Assembly: GCA_016703765.1 (NCBI GenBank)
Contig: JADJBL010000003.1
Location: 1-64,000 of the forward strand
Direction of reading: 5' to 3'
Length of the DNA stretch: 64,000 nt
From: Saprospirales bacterium
Lineage (GTDB): Bacteria; Bacteroidota; Bacteroidia; Chitinophagales; Saprospiraceae
How positions within the stretch are numbered: position 1 is the first letter of the stretch; each line of letters starts with the position of its first letter. The position numbers and the translations under genes are program-made. Positions 1 to 9,197 of this stretch are shown piece by piece. The notes beneath the pieces were generated by a model, which saw nothing but the letters and a program-made list of their open reading frames with translations, searched no databases and was not told the origin of the DNA.

Positions 1-469
1 GTATCAAAGAACAGGTTAACATGTTCAAACCCGGAGCAAAAATTGGCTATGCTGAAAGGCGGTTCCTGGGATTGATTCGCAGCCAGGACGGCTCTTTCCA
101 ATACCTCTTTGAGGTCGTTAAAATCGCTGGGATTTTTGATATACACATTAGGCGCCGTTGAGGAAGGTTTCATATATCCTTTTCGGATGCCGAAGTGGGT
201 ATATGGCGATCGAAATATCCTTTAATTTATCGTTGCTTCTTATTTCTTTCAGACATTCCAAGCCGCTTTTCCGGGGCATATTGAGGATCGAGAAGAGGAG
301 GTAGGGCAGTAGCGTGCCTTCGCCAACCAGATAATCCATTAACTGTACGCCATCGTTCAAGGTGCGGACAATGGTTTTCGTTTCCAGTTCATCAAAAGCG
401 CTCCAGGAAGAGGAAGCTGGTCGCCTTCGTCGTCGTCGGCCAGGAGGATGTGGGCGGAGCGTTTTTCAT
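1..469 (-). pseudogene. Response regulator receiver protein, frameshifted and cut by the window start
   Basis: Read on the minus strand from an ATG at 469, the sequence gives a receiver domain in pieces: an acidic pocket (HILLADDDEG) near 460-430, a core containing LNMPRKSGLECLKEIR near 280-220, and a C-terminal helix (DFNDLKEVLERAV) near 130-80. The pieces lie in different frames, so at least two indels are present. The usual phospho-acceptor Asp just before LNMP cannot be read cleanly. No stop is seen before base 1, so the 3' end is outside the window. It lies just downstream of the broken CheB/CheR histidine kinase and probably belonged to the same signalling set. It could be a true pseudogene or a victim of sequencing indels. 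Confidence 0.6.
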
Positions 470-517
470 AAATAATAGTTTAAAGAGGGAATGTAAATGT
501 CAGACACTCCCGCTCCT

Positions 518-3500
518 TTATTCGGTTCCCGTAACATTAATAATCCCTTGATGGTTCTCGACAATCTTTTGCGATGGCAGGCCCAATGCCGAGTGCCATC
601 GAATTCGCTTTTTCGTGAAGTCGCTGAAATATTTCAAAGATGGGATCTTTAAACTCGGGTTTTGAAGCCGATTCCGTTGTCGGAAACGGAGATATGGCAA
701 TACTTACTGGCAGGAGAAAACCTGCCGGCAGGCAGGGAAGGGGTTTCGTCGTATAATGTATGGCCCTGTTTAACGCCGCTGGTAATCAGTATTTGAGGGG
801 GAACGCCTGGTTTTGAAAGCAGGCGCGTTGCTGATCCAGGTTGTGCAGGGTTATCGAAACTGGAAATGGATGATGTTGGCTTCCGCAGGTGTCGGCAACT
901 ATTACGATTGCCTCTTTGTCGAAGCGCTTCTTTCAGTTCGGTTTATTACACTCTTCGATGAGGTCTTTGGAGTCTGCTTTTTCAAACACGGAGTTCGACG
1001 TTGCTGGCCCGGGGTATGCCCGGGGTCTTCGATCAGGGTTTGCATTCGTTTGGCGGATCCCTGCATTCTGCTGAAATACGATTTGCCGTTTTCGGACAGA
1101 TTTTTTGATATTCCGTTTCGAGGATGCGGCCGGTGAAGGTTTGAATTTTTCGCAAGGGCTCCTGCATATCATGGCTTGATATATACGTGGAAGGATTCAA
1201 GCTCCTTATTCATTTTTGCAGTTCAGCATTTTTTTTTCAACAAGGGTTGCATTGGCTATTTTTATTTCATTTGTGCTGGCGGCCACTGCATTTTTTAATC
1301 GTTCTTGTTCAGCTTTACGGTCTGTAGGTTGTTTTTGGAATGCGTGTTTTTCCTTAAGTAGAAGTTGCATCGTTTTCAAACGTAATTCTGTGACATCATG
1401 AATCGCGAGAAGAATCAGTTGTTCGCGATTTGTGTTTTGAATGATACGACTAGCATTTAACAAGAGTATCTTTTTGCCCATACCGGGCACATTGTAAGTC
1501 ACTTCATAATCATGGAAGTGCGCGTTTTTGGGAATGATATTTTCAAGCAATTTTCGCAAACGTGGAATATTCCATTGGTTTTGGCTTAAGTTATACAAGA
1601 GCATGCCCTTGGTTTCCTCTTCATTCACTTTAAATGCTTTATAAAAGGATCGGTTAGCAGATTTGATGCACAGGTTTTTATCCAGCACCATCATGGGTTC
1701 ATGGATCGTGTCGGTTAATGCTTCCAAAAATTTATACGACTCATCCAATAAGTCGTTGCGGGTTTGCAACTCCTGATTAGTTGTAATCAGTTCTTCGTTG
1801 GCACTTTCTATTTCTTCTTTGGACGTTTCCAGTTCTTCGTTCAGTGTTTGTAATTCTTCATTGCTTGAAATCACTTCTTCATTCGCACTTTGTAACTCCC
1901 TGGGTAAATTCTTCCTGATCACGCGAAAAATCGAGTGAATCTGCATGCACCGCGGCTAATTCCTCTTCAAGTTTTTTAATTCGTCTGTCTTTGGCAGCAG
2001 ACATGCTTTTTTTATCATTGTCGATAAAGTCGCTTGTCGCCAATTGACCTGACTTGGAAAAAAGGACTAATAATAATGGGTCTTCCCATTCTATTTTAAG
2101 TGGTGTCACCTCTATGCTGATCTGGATGATTGATGAATCCGGTAGCTTTATTTCTATCGCATCTTTCTGTACCCGTTCATTTGTTTTTTATCACATTAGA
2201 AATAGTGGTGCGTAATTCAAAGGCAATTTCAGGTCTTGCCATTTTAAGAATATTAAATGTGGCTTTGCCGGCCGGATGTGTTAAAAAGAAATCGGTAGTC
2301 CCCCGAAATTGCTGAATATCCATGTTGTAATTAATGACCACAGTGGCAGGCATATGATTGGAAATAAGGATGGCATCAATGGCACTTTCCAAATTTCGGC
2401 TGCTGACTGGTGCACTTTTTTTTGAATTGGATAGTTTAGTTGTTCTTGGACCTGTATTTTGTAACTGTAAATATTTTCGAGCGATATTATTTGATAAACC
2501 GGGCATACTCTCGCCTGATTTATTTTTTCGTACATAGATTTTGAATTTTTTATTATAATCTTCAAATAAGGTGGGTGCAGTACCAATGCTTTCCGATTTA
2601 CCAACCATCAGGTAAGCACCTTCATTGAGTGCATAGTGAAACGTTCGAACTGCTTTTTTTTGTGCAGCAGTATCAAGGTAAATAAACAGGTTACAACAAC
2701 TGATAAAATCCAGCCGCGAAAACGGTGGATCCGTTAATATATTATGTGGCGCAAAAATGCAAATATCCCTCACCGATTTGGTAATTCTGTAGTCGCCATC
2801 CGTTTTAGTGAAGAATCGTTGAATTCGTAACGGTGACATCAGTTCAAGATCTTTTTTAGTATACAAACCCGCCCTCGCCTTTCCTATCGCTTGTTCGCTT
2901 AGATCTGTAGCAAACAACTGAATGGGTATGTCCGTTTGTAATCCATCTTGAATTTCGAGCAGCATGATGGCCATAGAATAGGCTTCTTCTCCGGAAGAAC
3001 ATGCCGGCACCCAAACACGTAAACTTTCGCCTGGTTTTTTTTCTTTCAGAAGTTTCGGTAGCAATTTGGTTTTTAAGTATTGATACGTATCCGTTTCTCT
3101 GAAGAAGGAGGTAACATTAATCAATAAGTCCTGATACAGAATATCGATCTCTCTGTCTTTCCCTCAACATTTTCCATATTCCTTTAAGGTGTTTATTTTA
3201 TATAATAGCATTCTGCGCACAATGCGCCGTTTAACCGTATTCATTTTGTACAAACTGAAATCACTACCGGTACTTTTAAATAACAGGCTAAGAATATTCT
3301 TTAATTCAGGATCATTATTTTCATGCAATTCGTCCTTTCCGATGGCTTTGGTCCGGGTTCTCAAAAAGGGATGCTTGCTGAGACGGGCTAATTCAAGGGC
3401 TATTTCTTTGGGAGATAAAATAAAATCAACAGCACCGGCTGCAATGGCAGACTGTGGCATACTCAGAAATTTGGCGGTATTGTCCTGGGCAAAGGTGAAT

Positions 3501-3970
3501 CCACCATACAACTTATGTCTTTCATGCCATTCGTGCCGTCACCGGCACTGCCGCTGAGAATGATGCCAATGACGCGCTGTTTTTGCTTTTCGGCCAGCGA
3601 GCAGAAAAAGTATCGATCGGTAGATGGGAATCTTCCGCTTTTTGACGCGGGTATCAGTTTGATATGCCCATCCCTCCACGGCCATTTCTTTTGCTGGGGG
3701 ATCACAAAGACATTATCCGGCGCCATGCTTATCTTGTCTCATCAATTTCCTGCACCTTCATCAGGGTGGCACTGCCCAGAGCGCGGTGAAATGCTTTTAT
3801 GGTCGGGGCTCCAGGTGCTGCACAGACAAAGAGCCATGTACGTATCAGGCGGCAGGTTTTGCAGCAGCAGGGTGATCATATCAGCCGCCAGCCGATGACC
3901 AATGACTACTACCGGAAAAGGGTTTCGAGCCTTCCCGGCCGGAGATTTTATTTGGAGTGGTGGGTTCCAT
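518..3970 (-). pseudogene. CheB-CheR-PAS-histidine kinase multidomain protein, multiple frameshifts
   Basis: From ATG 3970 the minus strand encodes, in order: a CheB-like methylesterase (VVVIG start, then NLPPDT and MAPDNVFVIPQQ near 3720), a CheR methyltransferase (about 3510-2180, with VWVPACSSGEEAYSMA and NILTDPPFSRLDFISCCN), a coiled coil (about 1900-1770), a PAS-like domain (about 1750-1380), and a histidine kinase whose H-box reads SHDMQEPLRKIQTF near 1165. A final piece (ENHQGIIN) ends at a stop at 518. CheB-CheR-PAS-kinase fusions are a known family of about 1,000-1,400 residues, which fits this span. At least five frame changes break it. The region is visibly more AT-rich than the rest of the window. 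Whether it is a decayed gene or indel-laden sequence cannot be decided here. Confidence 0.75.
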
Positions 3971-3979
3971 ACGGGAGGA

Positions 3980-4459
3980 TTATAGATCGCCCTTGAGTAC
4001 AAAATCTTCCTTTCCGGGGAGGGAGAGTTTTTCTTCGAAACAAGGGTAAGCGCCTGGAGGATCACATTTTTGAGTATGGAAAATTCGGCGGGCTTGCCCG
4101 GATGTAGTAGTGGGCGGCGTCTTTGTAGACCAGGTTTAGCATATCCTGGTCGAAGGCGGTAGAGAAAATAAAGACCGGGAGGCTTTTGGAGTTTGTCGTC
4201 AAGCCTGATCTACTCGAGCCAGGCGAAGCCGTTTTACCCGGCATATTGAGGTCGAAGCAGCATGCAGGGCCGGGTCTTTGGTTTGGCGAGCCGCTCCTTG
4301 AGCTGGTCGCCGTTATGCACAGTGTGGTCAGGTTGGTGGATAAGGGCAATTCTTCCGGGGCTTCCTTGAAAAAAGGAGGCAATGCGTCGAGGTCGTCATC
4401 CAAGCAAGTAGAATGTTCAGGTGCGTTGGGGCGGGTGAGATTCAAGGTCTAGCGTTCAT
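3980..4459 (-). pseudogene. Response regulator receiver protein, frameshifted
   Basis: An ATG at 4459 opens a minus-strand receiver domain. Recognisable pieces are LNILLA with DDDLDALPPFFKEAPEE near 4415-4360, a core containing DLNMPG near 4245-4230, PVFIFSTAFDQDMLN near 4170-4130, YIRKPAEFSILK near 4105-4070, and an end at TAA 3980-3982. The pieces are spread over three frames, so two or more indels are present. The stop is nine bases upstream of the CheB/CheR kinase start codon, which suggests an operon of regulator, kinase and second regulator. Receiver-only proteins beside hybrid kinases are common in Bacteroidota. Confidence 0.6.
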
Positions 4460-4606
4460 TTTCGAAGTTGAAAAAGGTAATTAAGTGTATCCGAAATGGT
4501 CTGAATCTATTCCTCTAGCAAGGATGGGACTGGGGGGATTCCTTCTCCGAGTGTGTCCATGCGCCAAATATACGAAGAATTGGGGGAAGAAGCGAGGGGG
4601 AGGGCT

Positions 4607-4723
4607 CTAATCAATGGCGATGGGTTGGAAACCCATCGCTACGGACGCATAGAACGTATTAGTCCTGCTCGGACTATAACTCCGAAGGTATCTTGGCAAC
4701 TGGGCACCAATAAAAAACTTCAT
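4607..4723 (-). pseudogene. DUF5615 (PIN-like) toxin remnant, truncated to 38 codons
   Basis: The ORF begins MKFFIGAQLPRYL, which matches the N-terminus of DUF5615 proteins (usually MKFLIDAQLPRxL, about 110-120 residues). In the PIN fold the residue after the Phe-Ile pair is normally a catalytic Asp; here it is Gly. After about 15 residues the similarity stops, and the reading frame runs through an inverted repeat (4617-4639) to TAG at 4607. The start overlaps the stop of the DUF433 gene in an ATGA junction, the normal layout of DUF433/DUF5615 pairs. I take it as a toxin gene whose 3' part was lost when the repeat arrived. The assignment rests on a short stretch. Confidence 0.45.
4617..4639. 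repeat. Short palindrome with 10-bp arms
   Basis: GCGATGGGTT and AACCCATCGC are perfect inverted arms around a 3-base loop (GGA). It sits at the breakpoint where the DUF5615 remnant loses similarity. It resembles the dispersed intergenic hairpins with paired GTTGG/CCAAC-like arms seen in related genomes, which is from memory and not checked here. Confidence 0.6.
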
Positions 4724-4956
4724 GCCACAAGCCTGCTAATGTTCTTGACTTTGACAAGTTGGGCAGCAAACAAGAGGCATGCCTTTAGATCTTCCTCCCA
4801 GGTCTTCGTAATCATCAGGATCTCTTGCTGGGTCATGTCGGATGCAAGAAGCTCCAACAACATTTCTACCGGATATCTCAGGCATCACACCGTAGGTTTG
4901 CCATGGCAAATGGCCGGGTCGATCGTAATACGTTTTAACAATTCTGTCCTTTCCAT
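4720..4956 (-). pseudogene. DUF433 antitoxin-like protein, frameshifted
   Basis: From ATG 4956 the minus strand reads MERTELLKRITIDPAICHGK, a typical DUF433 opening in which CHGKP is the family hallmark. In a second frame it continues YPVEMLLELLASDMTQQEIL, then DDYEDL, then LKACLLFAAQLV, ending VKNISRLVA at TGA 4720-4722. All parts of the helix-turn-helix DUF433 domain (about 75-80 residues) are present, but two indels break the frame. The stop overlaps the next start in ATGA, so translational coupling with the DUF5615 remnant was original. DUF433 is a proposed antitoxin family paired with DUF5615 PIN-like toxins. Confidence 0.6.
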
Positions 4957-5024
4957 TCTTAGTTGATCTATTGGATACTTTACAAGGTAAGGAGTTTCTG
5001 GAGCGCGAGGGCAAGGGTCGTGTT

Positions 5025-5432
5025 TTACTCGGGGCTATTTTCTTCGTTAATAACCCCTTCAATATCCAGGATCAGGCCGTTAATCTTAGGGAGGGAAGAG
5101 CCACCAGTCTCTTCCGGGGTGGATTTCCGCAAAGTCTTCGTAATCTGCCTCTGACGTATAGCAAAAAGCCGGTTGAATAGAACTCCATCTGATCGGTCGA
5201 TTCTGCCAGTTTTGATCAGTTCCTGGTTAAATGCACTTTTGAGTCCTGAATGTGTAGCTGCTGTGAGCCCTTTGAAAGCCATATAGGCAGAAACCACATA
5301 AAAACAGGCATAATACATTCGGTTTGCCGCGCCATTCCATCGTTCTTCCTGAAGCAGGTATTCAGCGTCCTGGAGGGATTCCCGAGCACGTTCAATCCGA
5401 TGCCTAACCAATTCTTCTTTGGAATAACTCAT
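5025..5432 (-). CDS. HEPN domain protein (MNT partner)
   Basis: This 135-residue product starts MSYSKEELVRHRIERARESL and contains MYYACFYVVSAYMAFKG (about residues 39-55) and THSGLKSAFNQELIKTG, the core helices of the HEPN family found with minimal nucleotidyltransferases. Around residues 93-110 the frame reads RQRQITKTLRKS, but the adjacent frame reads ADYEDFAEIHP, the expected family sequence. A pair of nearly compensating indels therefore seems to scramble this segment without creating a stop. It overlaps the upstream MNT gene by four bases. HEPN/MNT pairs act as toxin-antitoxin modules in which the MNT enzyme AMPylates and silences the HEPN RNase. Activity of this copy is uncertain. Confidence 0.7.
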   Translation of the reverse strand: MSYSKEELVRHRIERARESLQDAEYLLQEERWNGAANRMYYACFYVVSAYMAFKGLTAATHSGLKSAFNQELIKTGRIDRSDGVLFNRLFAIRQRQITKTLRKSTPEETGGSSLPKINGLILDIEGVINEENSPE

Positions 5433-5728
5433 GCCCGGCTTCCTTCTTTTTTAATAATCTGGTAGATAGGCGTAACGGCACGACCTTCCCATTCTGTTTT
5501 TGTATGAATGATTGTGCTGATAACCGAATCACTCCGGAGTTCCAGGTCGTACAGCTGATCAAGAATAAACCCTTTTAAATCAGAGGTAAGTGGCCGTTCA
5601 AGTAGCACCAGAAAATCCCAGTCTGAATCCGGACGGAAATCTCCTCTTGCCCGGGAGCCAAACAATATGACTTCCGCCTTTGGATCTATCTTTATAACTT
5701 CTTGTTTTACAAGCTTTACAACGTCCAT
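5429..5728 (-). CDS. MNT-type nucleotidyltransferase (antitoxin of HEPN/MNT pair)
   Basis: The 99-residue protein carries the DNA polymerase beta-like nucleotidyltransferase signature GSRARGDFRPDSDWDFLVL at about residues 24-42, with the two metal-binding acidic residues in DWD. Length and motif fit the MNT family. Its ATG lies at 5728, and its stop overlaps the start of the HEPN gene, so the two are translationally coupled. In described systems the MNT protein transfers AMP to the HEPN partner. This ORF appears complete, unlike most neighbours. Confidence 0.8.
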   Translation of the reverse strand: MDVVKLVKQEVIKIDPKAEVILFGSRARGDFRPDSDWDFLVLLERPLTSDLKGFILDQLYDLELRSDSVISTIIHTKTEWEGRAVTPIYQIIKKEGSRA

Positions 5729-5911
5729 GCTTTTGGCTGGATTTGGTTCAACTCTTAAAGGTAAGGAATTCGGGGAAGAGTTTCAACCAGTGGGGATTTT
5801 ACGTTTGGATGGCCGCTTCGAGATTGGCTCTGTCTTTTTCAGGCAAAGATGGCATCTTTCAGAATTCGCTTTTTGTAATAGGGTTTGTGAGATGGTGTTG
5901 CCAACAGTTTT

Positions 5912-6043
5912 TTATTCATCGCAAAAAACTCTAGTTACAATCTGGGTATTGGGGTTAAAATGAACTCTCATGTTATCTGAACCTGCAAACACCATTGGAT
6001 ACACCAACAAAAGAGCAAACAGATTTAGAAAGAATTTTTTCAT
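5912..6043 (-). CDS. Short ORF with signal peptide, probably a truncated exported protein
   Basis: From ATG 6043 the minus strand reads MKKFFLNLFALLLVYPMVFA, a clear Sec signal peptide (charged start, hydrophobic core, small residues at the cleavage site). It is followed by a 23-residue tail (SDNMRVHFNPNTQIV...) to TAA at 5912. A mature peptide this short is unusual, so it is more likely the 5' end of a longer exported protein cut by an indel. I do not recognise the family. The rest of 5740-6220 shows no other convincing gene. Confidence 0.35.
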   Translation of the reverse strand: MKKFFLNLFALLLVYPMVFAGSDNMRVHFNPNTQIVTRVFCDE

Positions 6044-6221
6044 TATTAATTATTGGCAACGGGGGTGCTAACAAGCCTGAGAAGAGAAAAAGGAGATAAG
6101 TGACTTCATAGCCTTTTATGCCAGTTCCTTAGTAGGGCTGGCCTTACTTACTGCACAGTCTTGTGGTCGTTTTCAGATTTATTCTTCTTCCTCTTCAGAA
6201 GATTCTTCCTCCTTTTTTACT

Positions 6222-6554
6222 TCAGTTGGATCTCAGCGTTAATTCTTCCAATGCCTTGTCAGAGATATTCTCAAATTCAGATTTGTCGTAAATGGAAAGC
6301 AGATAAATATCAATTTTTTCTTCATTTTCTATGACTTCTACTTCGACGTAGGTTATCACGCGCATTCCCCCGCTTTTGCCTTTTCCTTTACTGGTTACGG
6401 CCAATCGTATTTTGTAGGTATCTTTCCCTACAAGGGTTCCCATCTTTGGGTTTTCTTCCAGTTCGCCGGCCAATTCCGCCAACTCCGTTTTTAGTGACCG
6501 GTACTTCTTCATAAGCCGTTTAGCTTCCCGCTAAAAATTAGGAGTAACAATCAC
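6222..6554 (-). pseudogene. RelE/ParE-like toxin, interrupted by an in-frame TAG
   Basis: The readable part (from ATG 6512, 96 residues) begins MKKYRSLKTELAELAGELEE and includes YKIRLAVTSKGKGKSGGMR, VITYVEVEV and IDIYLLSIYDKSEFENIS, the fold and end typical of RelE-like proteins. Upstream the same frame continues VIVTPNF, then TAG, then REAKRLMKK. The family normally has F-K/R-REAKRL here, so the TAG replaces a sense codon, either AAG to TAG or an indel effect. An antitoxin remnant lies just upstream. The shortened protein would lack its first beta strand. Confidence 0.6.
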
Positions 6555-6580
6555 TAGCCAAGACTCATTCAAAAACTCGC

Positions 6581-6784
6581 TTAACCGTGATTCGGAGGGG
6601 TTTTTCCTTGCTGTATCTCCTTTACTTTTTGAAAGCCGATGTCAGGCTTTTCTTTACTTGGCCGTAATTCACTTAATTCTGCTAATTCCTTCAGAATTTT
6701 TTGCCATTCGTTAAAAGGATCACGACGGCCTGTTTGTTGCCGGCCTCATCCGTTAAGGCATTGAGTCGAGATGTCTTTACTCAT
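6581..6784 (-). pseudogene. Antitoxin remnant upstream of the RelE-like toxin, frameshifted
   Basis: ATG 6784 opens MSKDISTQ. After a frame change the sequence reads LNALTDEAGNKQAVVI, and after another PFNEWQKILKELAELSELRP, ending at TAA 6581-6583. A short beta-rich start followed by an amphipathic helix is the usual plan of antitoxins paired with RelE toxins, and the order antitoxin-toxin on one strand fits. I cannot name the family. The pair is broken in both genes. Confidence 0.4.
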
Positions 6785-6940
6785 AGATCAGTATCGTTTC
6801 TCTTGTTGAAACTTAACAAGTTTTCTCTTAAGTTCAGCCATATCCGTTGTTTTTGCTTAAAAAGCTGGACAAGCTAAAGTACCGAAAATAGTATTAATAA
6901 TCCTATCTCGCAGCCGAATTATATGTCCCCCAACGACAAA

Positions 6941-6969
6941 GGCCCGCAAACCATTACAGTTTGCGGGCC
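6941..6969. terminator. Strong hairpin terminator downstream of tRNA-Asn
   Basis: GGCCCGCAAA and TTTGCGGGCC form a perfect 10-bp stem around a 9-base loop. It lies five bases beyond the 3' end of the minus-strand tRNA-Asn and is followed on that strand by CTTTG, so it most likely ends the tRNA transcript. Confidence 0.75.
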
Positions 6970-6973
6970 TTTT

Positions 6974-7049
6974 GCGCCTCAGGTAGGACTCGAACCTACG
7001 ACCTACGGATTAACAGTCCGCCGCTCTAACCGACTGAGCTACTGAGGCA
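6974..7049 (-). tRNA. tRNA-Asn (GTT)
   Basis: The minus strand folds into a cloverleaf: acceptor TGCCTCA/TGAGGCG, D-arm with AGCTCAGTCGGTTAGAGC, anticodon loop CTGTTAA (anticodon GTT, Asn), and T-arm GGTTCGAGTCC. CCA is not encoded. The first acceptor pair is T-G. A hairpin terminator follows directly. Confidence 0.95.
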
Positions 7050-7154
7050 TTTTTGACGCCTGGCTTTCAAAGGCGAGTGCAAATGTATGCCATTTCCCTT
7101 TTTTCCGCAATCTTTGCGCCGAAATATTTTACAAGACTAAACCCAAACCATCGC

Positions 7155-8075
7155 ATGAGCTTGTTAGCAGTAGGCACCGTCGCGTTCGACAGCATCGAAA
7201 CCCCTCGCGGGAAGGCAGACCGCATCGTCGGCGGCGCCGCCACATACATCACCCTGGCCGCCTCCTATTTCACCCGGCCCGTCCACCTGGTGTCGGTCGT
7301 GGGCGACGACTTCCCGGAGTCCGAACTCCAGCACATGCAAAGCAAGGGGATCGACCTGGAAGGCCTCCAGATCCTCGAGGGCGAACGCTCCTTCTTCTGG
7401 GCCGGCCGCTACCACGACAATATGAACGCCCGCGATACCCTCGAAACCCAGCTCAACGTGCTGGCCGATTTCGACCCAGTCATCCCGCCCAGCTTTCGCA
7501 GGCCCAAATTCCTGATGCTGGGCAACCTCACCCCCGCCGTGCAGCAACGCGTGCTCGACCAACTGGATGAACGGCCCCGCCTCGTGGTGCTCGATACGAT
7601 GAACTTCTGGATGAATACGGCCATGGACAGCCTGATGGAGGTCATCGCCCAGACCGACGTGCTGGTGATCAACGACGAGGAGGCCCGCCAACTATCGGGC
7701 GAACACTCCCTGGTGAAGGCCTCCGAAAAGATCCTCCGCATGGGCCCAAGCACCCTGGTGATCAAAAAAGGCGAACACGGCGCCCTGCTCTTCGGCAGCG
7801 ATTCGATCTTCTTCGCCCCGGCCCTGCCCCTCTCCGAGGTGTTCGACCCCACCGGCGCCGGCGATACTTTCGCGGGCGGCTTCGTCGGCTACCTCGCCCA
7901 AACCGCCGACCTTTCCTTCGAAAATATGAAAAGGGCCGTGATCTACGGCTCGGCCATGGCCTCCTTCTGCGTCGAGCGCTTCGGCATCGAACGCCTCAAA
8001 AACCTGACGGATATAGATATCAAGAAAAGAGTGGAGGCGTTTGTGAAGTTGGTCAATTTTGACGCGCAGCTTTAA
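7155..8075 (+). CDS. PfkB-family carbohydrate/nucleoside kinase
   Basis: This 306-residue cytosolic kinase begins MSLLAVGTVAFDSIETP and has an N-terminal glycine pair (GGAATY, about residue 28) typical of the ribokinase fold. The PfkB signature DPTGAGDTFAGGF lies at about 231-243, where the final Asp of GAGD is the catalytic base and GAG forms the anion hole. The substrate cannot be told from sequence; adenosine, sugars and similar are possible. I chose ATG 7155 over an upstream in-frame start because the family begins at this beta strand and the upstream codons add no conserved sequence. The gene is monocistronic, divergent from the tRNA-Asn, and ends at a bidirectional hairpin shared with rlmN. 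Confidence 0.88.
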   Translation: MSLLAVGTVAFDSIETPRGKADRIVGGAATYITLAASYFTRPVHLVSVVGDDFPESELQHMQSKGIDLEGLQILEGERSFFWAGRYHDNMNARDTLETQLNVLADFDPVIPPSFRRPKFLMLGNLTPAVQQRVLDQLDERPRLVVLDTMNFWMNTAMDSLMEVIAQTDVLVINDEEARQLSGEHSLVKASEKILRMGPSTLVIKKGEHGALLFGSDSIFFAPALPLSEVFDPTGAGDTFAGGFVGYLAQTADLSFENMKRAVIYGSAMASFCVERFGIERLKNLTDIDIKKRVEAFVKLVNFDAQL

Positions 8076-8083
8076 TTTTTTAG

Positions 8084-8122
8084 AGCGAGAAGGCCAGGCC
8101 TGTGGCCTGGCCTTCTCGCTCT
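8084..8122. terminator. Bidirectional terminator between the PfkB kinase and rlmN
   Basis: AGAGCGAGAAGGCCAGGCC and its reverse complement form a stem of about 18 bp with a 3-base loop. T-rich sequence lies on the left (TTTAATTTTTT) and CTTG on the right. It is placed between two convergent genes, 10-20 bases from each stop. Confidence 0.85.
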
Positions 8123-8128
8123 TGTATA

Positions 8129-9181
8129 TTATTGCTTATTGGCCAATTGCCCGCAAGCCGCATCGATGTCCTTGCCGCGGCTGCGGCGGACGGTGACCAT
8201 GATACCCTCCTTGCGCAGGTGGGCGGCAAACAGGTCGATCCGGTCTTCGGCCGATTTTTCGAAGGGCACTCCCTCCACCGTATTGTATTCGATGATGTTG
8301 ACCCGCACGGGGAAGCGCCTGCACAGGCGCGCGAGATTCACCGCGTCGCGTAGGCTGTCGTTGAAATCCTTCAGCGCGATGTATTCGTAGCTGATGCGGT
8401 TTTTCGTTTTCCGGTAAAAATAGTCGATGGCCTCCATCAGCGAGTCGAGGTCGTTTTGCTCGTTGATGGGCATGATCTCGTTGCGCTTGGCGTCGTCGGC
8501 CGCGTGGAGGGAGAGGGCCAGGTTAAACCTCACCTCGTCGTCGGCCAGCTTGCGGATCATCTTGGCGATACCGGCGGTGCTGACGGTGATGCGGCGCGGC
8601 GACATCTCCAGTCCGTCGGGCGCGGTGATGCGGGCGATCGAGTCCAGCACATTCGAATAGGCCAGCAGGGGCTCGCCCATGCCCATGAACACGATATTGG
8701 TCAGGCCGTGGCCGAAAACCTCCAGCGATTGCTCGTTGACGAGCACCACCTGGTCGAAGATCTCGGCGGGATCGAGGTTGCGCACCCGCTTCATCTTGCC
8801 GGTGGCGCAGAAGGAACAGGTCAGGCTGCAGCCCACCTGGCAGGACACGCAGACGGTAAAACGCTTTTCATCCGGCACGGGTATCAGTACGGATTCGATC
8901 ATGTGGCCGTCGTGGAGGCGAAAACGGGTCTTGATCGTGCCGTCGCGGCTGCGCTGCACCTTGTCTTCGACAATGGCCTGCATCAGGAAATGCGCGCCCA
9001 GTTTTCCGCCGAGGCACAGCGACAGGTTGCTCATATCCTCGAAGGAGCGGACGCCTTTTTTCCAAAGCCACTCCCATACCTGCCGGGCGCGGAATTTCTT
9101 CTCTCCCTGGTTTTCGAAAAAGGCCTCCAGGTCTTGGAGGCTGCATTTCCGGATATCGAGTTTGGCTTCGGTTTGGATCAT
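8129..9181 (-). CDS. rlmN: 23S rRNA (adenine2503-C2)/tRNA (A37) methyltransferase RlmN
   Basis: This 350-residue radical-SAM enzyme methylates C2 of A2503 in 23S rRNA and A37 in some tRNAs. The 4Fe-4S motif CSLTCSFC (Cys118, Cys122, Cys125) is preceded by CVSCQVG. GEPLLAYSNV and ITVSTAGI are further family blocks, and the methyl-accepting Cys is at about 343 (DAACGQLANKQ). Length is normal. Compared with the neighbours nothing is missing. The 5' region (9182-9340) carries two interleaved inverted repeats that could affect expression. Confidence 0.95.
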   Translation of the reverse strand: MIQTEAKLDIRKCSLQDLEAFFENQGEKKFRARQVWEWLWKKGVRSFEDMSNLSLCLGGKLGAHFLMQAIVEDKVQRSRDGTIKTRFRLHDGHMIESVLIPVPDEKRFTVCVSCQVGCSLTCSFCATGKMKRVRNLDPAEIFDQVVLVNEQSLEVFGHGLTNIVFMGMGEPLLAYSNVLDSIARITAPDGLEMSPRRITVSTAGIAKMIRKLADDEVRFNLALSLHAADDAKRNEIMPINEQNDLDSLMEAIDYFYRKTKNRISYEYIALKDFNDSLRDAVNLARLCRRFPVRVNIIEYNTVEGVPFEKSAEDRIDLFAAHLRKEGIMVTVRRSRGKDIDAACGQLANKQ

Positions 9182-9197
9182 TTTTTCAATAACAAAC

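Noticed and set aside
4553..4966. A 137-residue plus-strand ORF opposite the DUF433/DUF5615 remnants
   Set aside because: The minus strand gives clear family sequence (CHGKP, MKFFI-AQLP), so this is an antisense shadow.
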